Shown: in pieces, positions 11,001-23,100 of the stretch
How the letters are laid out: each line of letters opens with the position of its first letter
Position numbering within the stretch: position 1 is the stretch's first letter
Assembly (NCBI RefSeq): GCF_932526225.1
Contig: NC_064048.1
Coordinates: 10,410,188 to 10,474,187 of the forward strand
Direction of reading: 5' to 3'
DNA length: 64,000 nucleotides
Origin: Nematostella vectensis
Taxonomy: Eukaryota > Cnidaria > Anthozoa > Actiniaria > Edwardsiidae
The notes under the pieces: generated by a model
The model's database searches: none
Seen by the model: only the letters and a program-made list of their open reading frames with translations
Told to the model about the DNA's origin: nothing
Translations under genes and position numbers: made by a program

Positions 11001-12462
11001 CTCATTTTATTAATAAACCAATTCTGCTTTACGGCAGTGAAATATGGGGCGCAGATAACAAAAATGATGCGAGTGCAGACCCACTAGAGCGTGTTCATCT
11101 CAAGTTTTGCAAAATGCTGCTCGGAACCAGTAAGACCTCGGTCAATATATGCCGAGGTTAACTAAGTAGATATCCTATCCAAAATGACTCAACGTACAGA
11201 AGTATAAAATACTGGACACGTTTATTGACATAGGATAACCAGGCGCTTTCAAAAACAGTTTATATAGTTTGTGAATAATATTAAATCTTTATATTGGGTT
11301 ATGAAGAAAAAGAAAAAAAATTCAGCGTTGGATTTGGGTATGTCTAGGTATCACAAAATGAACTAATTAATACAGAAAGTTTTTTAAACAATATTTACTT
11401 AAGATTAAAAGACATAACATATCAGAATTTGCTCAGTGATCTTTAATGACAACAGGAAAAATAGTAACGAACCCAATAAACTGAGAACTTTTAGACTTTA
11501 AGAATAAGTATGAGCTAGAAACTACCTGGTAGCTATCCCGTCTATAGAGCACTAACCATAATTTGCAAATTGAGGAAAAGGAGGCACACCAGACCCTGAA
11601 CAAAGGCTGAAGAAAGAATTTGCCTTACATGTAAAAAAGATATAGAAAATGAGTTCGATTACTTAGTCAAATGCAAAACTTACAAATCGATACAAAGACT
11701 TGAGAAAAAGCTCCTCCAAAATATACAATCTACGAACACTTCACAAATTCGATTTTTTAATCTAATCATAAATCCTAGAGCTGATGTAGCAGGGATGGCT
11801 GCAAAACTGGTATACGAATGACTGGGAGAAAAAGACTAATAATATTAAAACGTTGTCTCTAGATAATGGGAAAGGGGGGCTAATAGAGAGACGGACTCAA
11901 ATAGAGATGGGAGAATAAAAAAAAAACATTCGACAGAAAGCTCTTAGAATTTCTGATAGTCTATATATAATAACTTGAAAAATGAATGTGTTCTTTGGGG
12001 TAGTTATCTTTTTTTTATTAACCCGTGTTGAGGTGGTTGTCGTTATTTTTGTCGCGGAAAACCATTCAGTGAACGGGCGCCTTCTTGGATTTTTAAAGTT
12101 TTCTCACCCAAGGACCGCACGCTTCAAAAATTCCAAGATGGAGATATCTCCGAACAAACAAAGTTTTCCTGATAAAAAGTCCAAGAACCGCGTGGACTGG
12201 TTATAGCAGGTTATAACTTGAAGCATTTACGTTGATCTGTTGTCACAGGTACATGGATGTTAGCGACCCTGCTCGGTGGTACAATATGGACGCCTTCAAC
12301 GCCCTGTCAAACGAGCTCGTTCTACAACATGGGTTTGGCCAGGGGTACTACGTCGGCCCCGAGTCAATGCTGCGAGTGTGGTATGGGGAGGATCTGTACA
12401 AATACGGAGAGTCGAATAACGTCGGCACAGAATGCGTTGATGTCTATGGATACTTCATCTGA
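5077..12462 (+). CDS. Small secreted protein, 4 exons, 177 aa, family not recognised
   Basis: Exons are 5,077-5,124, 5,241-5,265, 5,881-6,127 and 12,249-12,462. All introns have GT..AG ends and phases 0, 1 and 2 join exactly (534 nt = 177 codons plus stop). Exon 1 is a signal peptide (MKLYLFAVIVLVGHFT), with likely cleavage after VTAVKA. The mature part contains HGFLAAVKLVHRTGYV, YWGSNREPYDLDILV, then RVWYGEDL and GTECVDVYGYF. Only two cysteines remain (IPVCFG and GTECVD), so one disulfide is plausible. I do not recognise a named family; the C-terminal WYGEDL...NVGTxCVDVY pattern reminds me of uncharacterised extracellular proteins of marine invertebrates. The 6.1-kb third intron is filled with transposons. 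The 3' UTR ends near AATAAA at 12,938. A paralogue's last exon lies at 585-798. Confidence 0.78.
5467..5589. repeat. Intronic palindrome and adjoining hairpin
   Basis: In intron 2, 5,467-5,494 is a perfect 28-base palindrome centred on TTGATCAA. It is followed at 5,494-5,589 by an inverted repeat whose arms (GGTCTTGCAACGAT.. and ..ATCGTTGCAAGACC) pair over about 25 bases around an AT-rich loop. It could be a MITE relic or a transcribed hairpin. Confidence 0.7.
5620..5795. repeat. Degenerate short tandem repeat (CACGGGTCACGCTT-like)
   Basis: About a dozen diverged copies of a 14-16 base unit of the form CTTCACGGGTCACG, in intron 2 just before exon 3. Confidence 0.65.
6730..9798. mobile_element. 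Foldback-like element with arms made of 78-bp tandem repeats
   Basis: The left arm 6,730-7,662 and right arm 8,617-9,798 are inverted copies. Outer ends are GGGAATTCATATATTAGC and its complement; inner ends share CACGGGAATTAGGATACTTTG. Each arm is an array of units of up to 78 bp, with about 10 in the left arm and 11-12 in the right. Units contain CCAAATCTCGGGGCGAGTTG and TTTACGCCCCGTAATT, so each can form its own small CGGGGCG/CGCCCCG hairpin. The roughly 0.95-kb core (7,663-8,616) shows no transposase. Long tandem-repeat arms are the hallmark of foldback (FB) elements. Long open frames over the right arm are by-products of the 78-bp (26-codon) period. Confidence 0.72.
8085..8392. mobile_element. 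Small MITE inside the foldback core
   Basis: CCGTACCCAGG at 8,085 and CCTGGGTACGG near 8,378-8,388 form inverted ends around G-rich and C-rich flanks. There is no coding capacity. A similar terminal pattern recurs at 17,977-18,137. Confidence 0.45.
10386..11900 (+). mobile_element. Degenerate LINE (endonuclease and ORF2 tail), RT missing
   Basis: From 10,390 the sequence reads IYLGTVYFSPCTFEQ and NLILQGDLNARTG, the apurinic endonuclease signature of non-LTR retrotransposons. At 11,030-11,155 it reads LLYGSEIWGAD and ERVHLKFCKMLLG, the C-terminal part of ORF2. At 11,610-11,830 a CLTCKKDIENEFDYLV segment marks the end of ORF2. The reverse transcriptase between them is deleted and several stops and frame breaks are present. 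The 3' tail (from 11,660) is duplicated at 1-240. Confidence 0.75.
10505..11060. repeat. Tandem duplication of about 279 bp inside the LINE
   Basis: The block starting GATAACCTGATCCTACAAGG (about 10,510) recurs from about 10,789, and the second copy ends at 11,056-11,060 in CAGATAAC. GATAAC at both junctions suggests a microhomology-mediated duplication. The two copies differ by only a few bases. Confidence 0.82.
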
Positions 12463-13958
12463 TTACCGGATCACCAAGCTACCATAGAAACTGATGATTT
12501 AAAAAATGTGTCAATCATTAACTCATTATAAAAACTGTCGTTTTCTTGCTTGCTCGGGCTATTTTCCTTATCAGGACATAGTATATTTGGGATTCCACTT
12601 CAATCATTTCTTCGCTTTTTGTTGCACTAGGACAGTGTTCTAATTTTGTTCGTTAACAAAAAATTTTTGGCCGCCATTTTGAAACTAGGCCCAGACCCTA
12701 AGGATTAGAATAACACAGGTTTCCCCCGAAACGCCCAGACTCTTTTTAGACTTTTGTGACTGCAGATTCTTTATTTTCTGAGAACAAATTTGAGGCTTTA
12801 GGGATGGGTAGGGCTATTCATCCCACAGATAGCCCAGGCAATGCATCTGTTAACCGATGAGAAATAACAGTGTTTGTATGAGCAGATTAGAGTAATTTCT
12901 AAGCCCGCTAATTGCCGTGTGTTTTATTGTGAATATCAATAAATTAAATACAAACTTCCAACATCTTCTTGTGTTTTTTAATGTCTAGAGTTTTATTACG
13001 GTTTTTTTCTTGAAAAACATATCAGCACCCTTCCCAAAAAAATACACACTTTACCATGTAATGAGATAAAAAATTACAACTCATAACTTGTTTATTCGGT
13101 TTACAACTCCCTGGGCAAGTAACAAACGCCGAGGCGTGTCTAGAGACAAACAGGGGTGGAGTCCGGAGTAGTAATTCACTGACAAGCTCACAGCGACATT
13201 CTTAGCTCTTGCAATAGGTCACATCCATCTCAAAACTTTTTCTAACCGTCTTCTCAAATAACAAAGATGGGGTCAACCGAGTCGAACTCATTTCGTCACA
13301 TGAGAAGGGTGGGGTCCGGACCCCTTGGACCCCCCTCCCCCCATGGGCACGCGCCTGAAACGAATTTTTAACTTCAAATTGAGAAATGGTTGATACTTTA
13401 CTTTGCAATTACTTTTATTTACAACAAACATTTTTTTCTTCAAGAAGTAAGCAGTGTGTGCCCCGACAAAACGAATTACAAATTTCCTGAAATTCATACA
13501 TAAATATGTAAAAACTTGTCCTGGAAGATTATTTTAAGAAAAATTGCACCTTAACTTTGAATGTCGTCCTTGTTTGGTTTCCATCAAAAGTGTTAAGCGG
13601 AGCACTAACAGCTAACATTAGTTGGCGGCTCCTTGATGCCGACGTCGTTGCGCTTATTTTAGCGGCGGTTGATGCATTGATCCTAATATTGTACAATACA
13701 TTGGCATTTTTATCCTGCTTTTAGCAGGATTTATAACAATGTCAAAATTCTATTCTTCGACTTCATAAAAAAAGACTTAAAAGCTATTGAAATAATTACG
13801 TGATCTCTCCGCATGCACCTATTGCTAACGCTGGGTGTGGTCCAGGCTAGTAATTCATTCACCACGTGTTAGCTGAAATCGGCATCCTTAGCTCTGGTTA
13901 TAAGTCACTAGATCCATCGTGGAACCCTATTGTCTTACTCTCTTCCTTGTTTTTAATA
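11660..13958. repeat. Segmental tandem duplication, copy B
   Basis: This is the counterpart of 1-2,537. It contains the LINE tail, the last coding exon of the secreted-protein gene, the 3' UTR and about 1 kb of downstream flank. It lacks the TTAA MITE found in copy A. It ends about 210 bases from the stop codon of the receptor gene on the other strand. Confidence 0.93.
12938..12943 (+). terminator. Poly(A) signal AATAAA (copy B)
   Basis: Canonical AATAAA 476 bases after the stop at 12,462, conserved with copy A. Confidence 0.5.
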
Positions 13959-14167
13959 CGATAAATATCAATGAACCAAAAGGTAATTCAACTCCTGGCC
14001 TCTTCGTATACAGGTATTGCTTGGGCCTAGCTTCCTTGAACTTTTTAATACGATTCGTGTCCAATAACAGATAGGTACGACTTCTGATCTCTACTAGCCT
14101 GGACACAAATACTAGTTTTCATCTTACGGACTTGGATGAAGTCTTTTCTTGCATGTAGTCTTGGTGC

Positions 14168-17100
14168 TTAGCTCTGGGCGTATGATCTCGTATAAATACA
14201 GAAATACACCGCAAGGAAAGCCACATACCCCAGAGGAAAAAAACACCTGGAGTATTTATCCATCCAGTGAACGCCGTGTTCAGGCAAAAACGAGCGGCGA
14301 AAGGCGGATGCTAGGCGCGTACTTTTTAGGATTTTACGCCCAGACATTTGCCTGTTGCCGCGGAAGGAGAGGGGCTTGCGGGTGTGGAGACTGATTTTTT
14401 TGGGACGCTCGTGGAGTTTGATGCCGTTGCCGTTCTCAATGTCGTCCAAGGAGCTCTTGAAATTGAAGCTTTTGTTGCCGACAGAAACGGTGACCAGCAT
14501 AGGTTTTTTATCCTTAAAACAAAAGATTTTAAACAGAATATTTTTAAATATTATATTGAACATACAAATAATTTGAGTAGTTTTGCTTTCTTATTCTTAT
14601 ACGATCCTTACATGAATTCCCTTTAAAAGAATAATAATTTCCCCATTATGCTTTTCCTCGTCTGCCCAGAACTCAATCGCTAGTCTCTATTTTTCTAGCA
14701 GGACACAATTTTCATCCACACCCTGCCTCTTTAAGGCTTTAAAAAACCCGTTTCCGATCCTTTTGATCCCCCCGATACCTTTCTTATTCATCTGCCAGCA
14801 TACTGTCACTTCTCTCCTTAAGGGACATCCTTACTCCTCCCCTGACAAGGCACCCAATTCCTCCTCCGTCCGGACATCCTTACCCCATCCGACAGAATAC
14901 CATCACTCCTCCCATGAAGGGATATCCCTACACATCCCCTGACAAGGCACCCAATTGCTTCCCTAATTGGACATCCTCGCCTCTCCCACGACAGGATACC
15001 GTCACCCTCTAATAATAAAATCCAAATAACCACCATTCCCGACAGACAGGACACTTAATTCTTTCCCTGATGATACACCCCTCCCCCTTCACCATCAATT
15101 CTTCCCAGATGGGAAACTCCCACTTCACCACTGACAAGATATTCCTGCATCATAACTGCAAGGATATACCACGCCTTTCCCCCTCCCTGGACTGCAAACC
15201 TTCTCCTTATACTAACCGAGTCACCCGCATCATCATACTAACCGAGTCACCCGCATCATCATACTAACCGAGTCACCCGCATCATCATACTAACCGAGTC
15301 ACCCGCATCATCATACTAACCGAGTCACCCGCATCATCATACTAACCGAGTCACCCGCATCATCATACTAACCGAGTCACCCGCATCATCATACTAACCG
15401 AGTCACCCGCATCATCATACTAACCGAGTCACCCGCATCATCATACTAACCGAGTCACCCGCATCATCATACTAACCGAGTCACCCGCATCATCATACTA
15501 ACCGAGTCACCCGCATCATCATACTAACCGAGTCACCCGCATCATCATACTAACCGAGTCACCCGCATCATCATACTAACCGAGTCACCCGCATCATCAT
15601 ACTAACCGAGTCACCCGCATCATCATACTAACCGAGTCACCCGCATCATCATACTAACCGAGTCACCCGCATCATCATACTAACCGAGTCACCCGCATTA
15701 TCATACTAACCGAGTCACCCGCATCATCATACTAACCGAGTCACCCGCATCATCATACTAACCGAGTCACCCGCATCATCATACTAACCGAGTCACCCGC
15801 ATCATCATACTAACCGAGTCACCCGCATCATCATACTAACCGAGTCACCCGCATCATCATACTAACCGAGTCACCCGCATCATCATACTAACCGAGTCAC
15901 CCGCATCATCATACTAACCGAGACACCCGCATCATCATACTAACCGAGTCACCCGCATCATCATACTAACCGAGTCACCCGCATCATCATACTAACCGAG
16001 TCACCCGCATCATCATACTAACCGAGTCACCCGCATCATCATACTAACCGAGTCACCCGCATCATCATACTAACCGAGTCACCCGCATCATCATACTAAC
16101 CGAGTCACCCGCATCATCATACTAACCGAGTCACCCGCATCATCATACTAACCGAGTCACCCGCATCATCATACTAACCGAGTCACCCGCATCATCATAC
16201 TAACCGGGTCACCCGCATCATCATACTAACCGAGTCACCCGCATCATCATACTAACCGAGTCACCCGCATCATCATACTAACCGAGTCACCCGCATCATC
16301 ATACTAACCGAGTCACCCGCATCATCATACTAACCGAGTCACCCGCATCATCATCGGGCGTGATGCACTTCTTCTTGTTTTCCGCTTTAAACTTCTCCCT
16401 CCGCGAATACTTCAATACTAGCACGTACTCTATCAAAGTCATGAAGATGAACACGAAGGAGCCCAGCAGAAAATAGTCGATACTCTTGAGGTACGATACC
16501 CTGGGCATCCCGGCGTTCACAGACCCGCGCATGTAACTGATGGTAAGCACAGTAGTGATACTGAGCGCGACGCGAGCGGGCACGGCCTCGTGGTTAATCC
16601 AGAAGCTCACCCAAGAGATGGCCACAATACAGACGCACGGGATGTACATCTGGAATACGTAGTACGCCGAGCGGCGCTGAAACACGATGGTCGCCGTCAG
16701 GCCCGAGAACTGATCTGCAACCGATAAAACATGTCTAAGAACTGATCAACAACGAATAGAACATTTCTAAGAACTGATCTGCAACGGATACAACATATCC
16801 AAGAACTGATCTGCAACCTATAAGACATGTTTAAGAACTGATCTACAACGGATAGAACATGTCTAAGAACTGATCTGCAACCGATAAAAACATGTCTAAG
16901 AACTGATCTAAAACGGAAAAACATGCTTAAGAACTGATCTGCAACCAGAAGAACATGTCTAAGAAGTGATTTGCAACCTATAGAACATATCTAAGAACTG
17001 ATCTGCAATGAATAGATTAAGTCTAAGAACTGATCTGCAAAGAATAGAACATGTCTAAGAACTGATCTGCAACGAATAGAACATGTCTAAGAACTGATCG

Positions 17101-20100
17101 GTAACGGATAGAAGATGTCTAAGAACTGATCTGTAACGAATAGAACATGTCTAAGAACTGATATGCAACGGATAAAACATGTCTAAGAACTGATCTGCAA
17201 CGGATAAAACATGTCTAAGAACTATTCTGCAACGGATAGAGCATGTCTAAGAACTGATTTGCAACCGATAGAAAATGTCTAAGACCTGATCTGCAACGGA
17301 CAGAAAAAGTCTAAGAACTAATCTGCAACGGATAAAGCATGTCTAACAACTTATCTAAAACGAATAGAACATGTCTAAGAACTGATCTGCAGCAAATAGA
17401 ACTTGTCTAAGAACTGATCTGCAACGGATTGAACAGGTAAAACATTATTTTCTATCAAGTCTGTAAATCGTGGATGCGAGTTCGCAAAATATATTAACTG
17501 CATTAAAAACTTTCCAACTCGTACACTTTGTCCAGTTACATGTAATCAAATAGCACAAATTCAAAAAGGGTCTTTACCTGAATGGAAGATCTTGTGTTTG
17601 AGAAATCTCTTGGCGCTTACGATATCGAACTGGGCCATCTGTCTGTCATACACCCATATTTCGCTACCGACTTCCTTCTTGCGCCAGCTGAACTGAAGGT
17701 CATTGTTGTCGTACGAGACTAAAACATACCGGGGGTAAGTGAGGGTAAGAATGGTATACTCGAAGGTCATTGTTGTCGTACGAGACTGAAACAGACCGGG
17801 GGTAAGTGAGGGTAAGAATGGAATACTTGAAGGTCACTGTTGTCATACGAGACTGAAACATACCGGGGGTAAGTGAGGGTAAGAATGGAATACTTGAAGG
17901 CCATTGTTGTCATACGAGACTGAAACAGACCGGGGGTGAACAAAGGTAAGAATGGAATACTTGAAGGTCATTGTTGCAGGCGCGTACACGCGCACCCTGC
18001 GCAGCCTCCTTTACGGCCAAAAACCGGGTCTTTTCTTATTAAGAAGTCTTCAAATACTGTGCTTTTTCCATATGATAACTAGGACTGCGCACCCCTCCCC
18101 CTCCCCCTCCCCTCAGCCAATTCTGGGTACGCACCTGTTAATGCATATGTTGATTCAATAAAAACAAAACGTTTGAGGAAATGGAGAAAGTGTGAGCGTA
18201 CTTACAGCTCTCAAAGGCAACATGGCATGTTTGCTGGTCCAGGGGATAGTTACGAAGATCAAACTTGCACGAGTTTCTGGTCACTAACCTAGAAAAGGGA
18301 AACCACAATTCAGTCATGACATCACTGACACGGTGAATCCGCCCACTCCAATCACGCTGCCATTTTATGCTCCCGCTTAAGTGCGAGTCACATAAAGCAT
18401 CCATTTCCATCGGCTAATTCAAGCAAGTAAGCAAGATATTTTCAATAAAATATCGTCAATAACATATCAGAATTCATTCGTAGATTGTTATGTTGAAGTT
18501 TTCTTGCGAATAAACCGCTGATTTTTTTTAATAATAAACAATAACAAAGGAGTGGTAGATCGACATATAAGCCAGAGACCGGGTTGAATCCCAAGTAAGT
18601 TCAGCATGGTTTTTTTTTTTCAGAGGTCTGAAGTGGGGACTTGAATCCCTCGTCCTCTCGGATTAACCTGTATATAGCAGGGACGTAAAAGGACCTCTGG
18701 GAACCCGGGCTTGTGGTAACATCTGCAACCTGGTTACACATTAACTAACACTCATATTCTATAAGCTCTAGAAGCGTACGGCACACTCTTTCAACCTTGT
18801 GTTGACTTATACCTTGTCTACACCACGCCTAGGCAGACTATTTACAGCTTGTCCCTAGCCTTCCAAGTTAACCAAATAAATCACACATTGTAAACTGCTT
18901 GGAGCAGTCTGTATCTTTACTGTCGGGTTACAACATGCAATGAAGCGTAGGTGTGGGTTTTGTGCTATAGAAATGCAACACCATAGGCTCCGAGCGATGA
19001 CGTCATATTTGAATCTATTTTGGGTAAGTCGGCCATGTGGGGACTTCAAAGAGATTTCTCGCGTTGTTTTGGCTTGTGAAAAACATCATTTTTCCAAGTT
19101 TAAAAGTCATTGACAGACTAGTCTGAATGAGTAATCATAGAAACGAAACTAAAGCAAGCTACAAAATACGGAACTCACTTCAAGGACTTATTCCTTTACA
19201 AGACACTTCACAGGCCATTTCCATTAAAAAATATGAAACAAAACTTAAAAAAGTACTTTAAGTACAACGACACAGCAAATGCACGACCAATAAGAGTCTC
19301 TTGGGCGCTTTAACTAAAGATAGCTGTTTGTTCTAAAAATAACTTAAAAGGACGACAATAATTGGAACATACCCTAATATGGGGGATTCGTACTCTTACA
19401 TCATACTCTTGATTTAGCACATTTGTAATGCACTATTCGGTAACCTGTATACAATTATTTACCTTGCGCTCAGCATAAGAGTTCCATTCATAAGGCTAAT
19501 CCACACTTTCTTGTTGGTAAACATCATGGACTGAAGTTTACTCTCCATGGAATTGACAAAGAACGTGTCTGGGACCCAAAGCTTGTCAGTGGCTTCACCT
19601 CCGAGGATGATGTACCGGTCAAGACCAAACGCGAGGCGTGGGTCCTGCCAGAACTGCCCCAGGTACATGTCTACACTATACTCCTGGAACACAAGAAAGG
19701 GTGTTCGTGATGATGATGGTGATGTTGATGGTTACGGTAATGATGATGGTAATGTTAATGGTTATGATGATGGTGATGTTAATGGTGGTGTTTATGATGG
19801 TGATGATGAGGATGGTATCCTAATGGTGGTGGTGATGATGATGATGATGACGATGTTAATGGTGATGATGTTGATAATGTAAATAATGGTTATGATGACG
19901 ATTATATTAGCTTCCCTTACCATACTTGCTTCTCTCAGCTCGCCAAATGACAGGATCAACATGTCAAGCGACACCTGTAGGGGCTTAACTGCGAAAGATA
20001 AAAACTTCTGTAAGTAGGGAATGTACATTTTACAATGGCCTTGTTGATGAAGAAATCGATATCTCCCTACCCTTTGTACTGATATATTATGACTTACTGC

Positions 20101-23100
20101 CGTAGAATGGCCGCACTCTTTTGTCATATTTCTCGAAGACTTTCCCCAGCAATCTGGAGACATTTCTACCCGGAATAACGTACTCCTCATACTTTAGGCG
20201 ATAGCCGCTGGTGGCTTCAATCCTATAACACAGGAAAACTCTGCGTCAGCAGAGTACATTATACAGTAGTAGTGTCAATGATAGGCATTGGTTGTTGAGA
20301 AGCTAAGAAATGTAGAAAACTGTGTGAAGTTGCTGAGCGTTAATTCTACGACGTGGCGGCAATAGAACCTTCATTCATCAGAATGCTGATAAAGGGAGCA
20401 TTGCCAAAACGCGGAAGAAATTGCACTCAGTGATTTCAATCACCCTTTGTGTGTTGGTAGCACTAGAACATGCAGGTTTGGCTACTCGGCAAGTTAACTG
20501 CTAAACAGCCCCATTAGGGTAGAGAGTCTATTATTATTATTCGATACTCTTATTAACTGCCATGACTTGTCACTCACTACCATGGATTGCCATGACTTGT
20601 CACTCACTACCATGGACTGCCATGTCTTGTCACTCACTACCATGGACTGCCATGTCTTGTCACTCACTACCATGGACTGCCATGACTTGTCACTCACTAC
20701 CATGGACTGCCATGTCTTGTCACTCACTACCATGGACTGCCATGACTTGTCACTCACTACCATGGACTGCCATGACTTGTTACTCACTACCATGGATTGC
20801 CATGACTTGTCACTCACTACCATGGATTGCCATGACTTGTCACTCACTACCATGGATTGCCATGACTTGTCACTCACTACCATGGATTGCCATGACTTGT
20901 CACTCACTATCATGGACTGCCATGACTTGTCACTCACTACCATGGATTGCCATGACTTGTCACTCACTACCATGGACTGTCATGACTTGTCACTCACTAC
21001 CATGGATTGCCATGACTTGTCACTCACTATCATGGACTGCCATGACTTGTCACTCACTACCATGGATTGCCATGACTTGTCACTCACTACCATGGATTGC
21101 CATGTCTTGTCACTCACTACCATGGATTGCCATGACTTGTCACTCACTACCATGGACTGCCATGTCTTGTCACTCACTACCATGGACTGCCATGTCTTGT
21201 CACTCACTACCATGGACTGCCATGACTTGTCACTCACTACCATGGACTGCCATGACTTGTCACTCACTACCATGGACTGCCATGACTTGTCACTCACTAC
21301 CATGGACTGCCATGACTTGTCACTCACTACCATGGATTGCCATGACTTGTCACTCACTACCATGGATTGCCATGACTTGTCACTCACTACCATGGATTGC
21401 CATGACTTGTCACTCACTATCATGGACTGCCATGACTTGTCACTCACTACCATGGATTGCCATGACTTGTCACTCACTACCATGGACTGCCATGACTTGT
21501 CACTCACTACTGTGGATTGCCATGACTTGTCACTCACTACCATGGATTGCCATGACTTGTCACTCACTACCATGGATTGCCATGACTTGTCACTCACTAC
21601 CATGGACTGCCATGACTTGTCACTCACTACCATGGATTGCCATGACTTGTCACTCACTACCATGGATTGCCATGACTTGTCACTCACTACCATGGACTGC
21701 CATGACTTGCCAATGGCAACACATGGCAATCCACGGTAGTCAATTGCCATGGATTGCCATTGACTAACGTTGCGTACTTGATGTTGCAATCTTTTTTATT
21801 TCATGACCGTATTTATCGGTCCTTTAACCCATATTAATGACACAAGGATGCGACCCCTATATTCGTGACGGTAATCATTGACGATTAACCCTCATTAGAA
21901 AGAAAGGCTCTGTTAACAGGGTAATTTCAAACAATCTTATACAATTTCCAATAAGGTTGCACTTGAGAATTCATTCATTAGATCTAACAATAAATATTTT
22001 TATTTTTAAACAATAGTGAATGGTCGAGTCTATGTGTGCATGTGACCAGCACAATTCAAAATAACAATACACTACTCATGCACGTGATCACGCATGCGTA
22101 ATACGTACGAGACGTCTGGTAAAACGTGATCATCGCCGCGTGATGAAGGCTGAAGAGGCGTGGGTGATGTCTCATTTGCTGACTTGGTTGGATTTCTGTG
22201 AAAAACGCCAGTTCCCAAGCCAAAAAATTGTTTAATGAAATAAGGTGGGCCATGCAAAAATTTGAATTTAAGGGTTTTAGGAATTCTAGGGTCCGAGTCT
22301 CTTTTTCAAAATGGCTGCAAGCAAAATCATAGTTAACCCGAATTCCTGCAAGTTTCCATGGAAGCTCCCGACGTACACAGTTGTAGGGCGATAAAAAAGC
22401 AACACATATATAGCGGGCTCCCAAATATGGTGTGTAATGTCCAAATTGAATTGATGACCGAACGAAAAAACCCGTCAGTCTTGAAACAGGATTGAATGAT
22501 ATGTGTTGAAAATTCAAGTAGAGGCCTGCTGCTTAAAAATATTATCAGGTAAAGGATGAGGCTGGCGAAGAGGGAAGAAATGAAGAAATATCCACACCAA
22601 GAAAGTATTGAAATGCTTAATAAGCTTTTAACATGGTGTGCAGACAAAAAGTTGTTATGAAGAATTCTGAAATGCTTCCAACAGACATTGAAGAGTAGAA
22701 ATTAATGACAGCTGCACGAACGGCTGTCTTGGTGATCACGTGATATCGAATGACGTGCACGTCAAGTGAAACGAATGAATAAATTGATCACGTGATATCG
22801 AATGACGTGCAGGTCAAGTGAAACGTAAATTGATCACGTGATATCGTAGCAAACCACGTGATACCTACTGTTGCTGCGGTCTCAGGTTATTATTGTCAGC
22901 GGCAGAGTCATTGAAGATTCTGTCATAGACGAGAGTTTCATTTCTAAAGCAGTGAGAATGAAGAAGAAAAGTAAGATTCCAGTTTCTACAAAGCGCAGCA
23001 TGGCATTTACCGATAACCGACATTCAGATTAAATTAAAAAATTAAAAAACCAAAGCTAGTGTCTATGTAGCTTAATTAAATAACGGTGAGAGATGTAATA

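Noticed and set aside
15214-17430. CRISPR-like arrays
   Set aside because: Units are contiguous with no unique spacers, the genome is eukaryotic, and the units match adjoining splice sites.
20494-21789. Open frames of 160-400 codons on both strands
   Set aside because: Produced by the 30-bp minisatellite inside receptor intron 1; the flanking exons of the receptor splice across it.
22056-22517. 153-codon minus-strand open frame
   Set aside because: No recognisable domain, lies within a receptor intron, and overlaps other short frames of similar quality.
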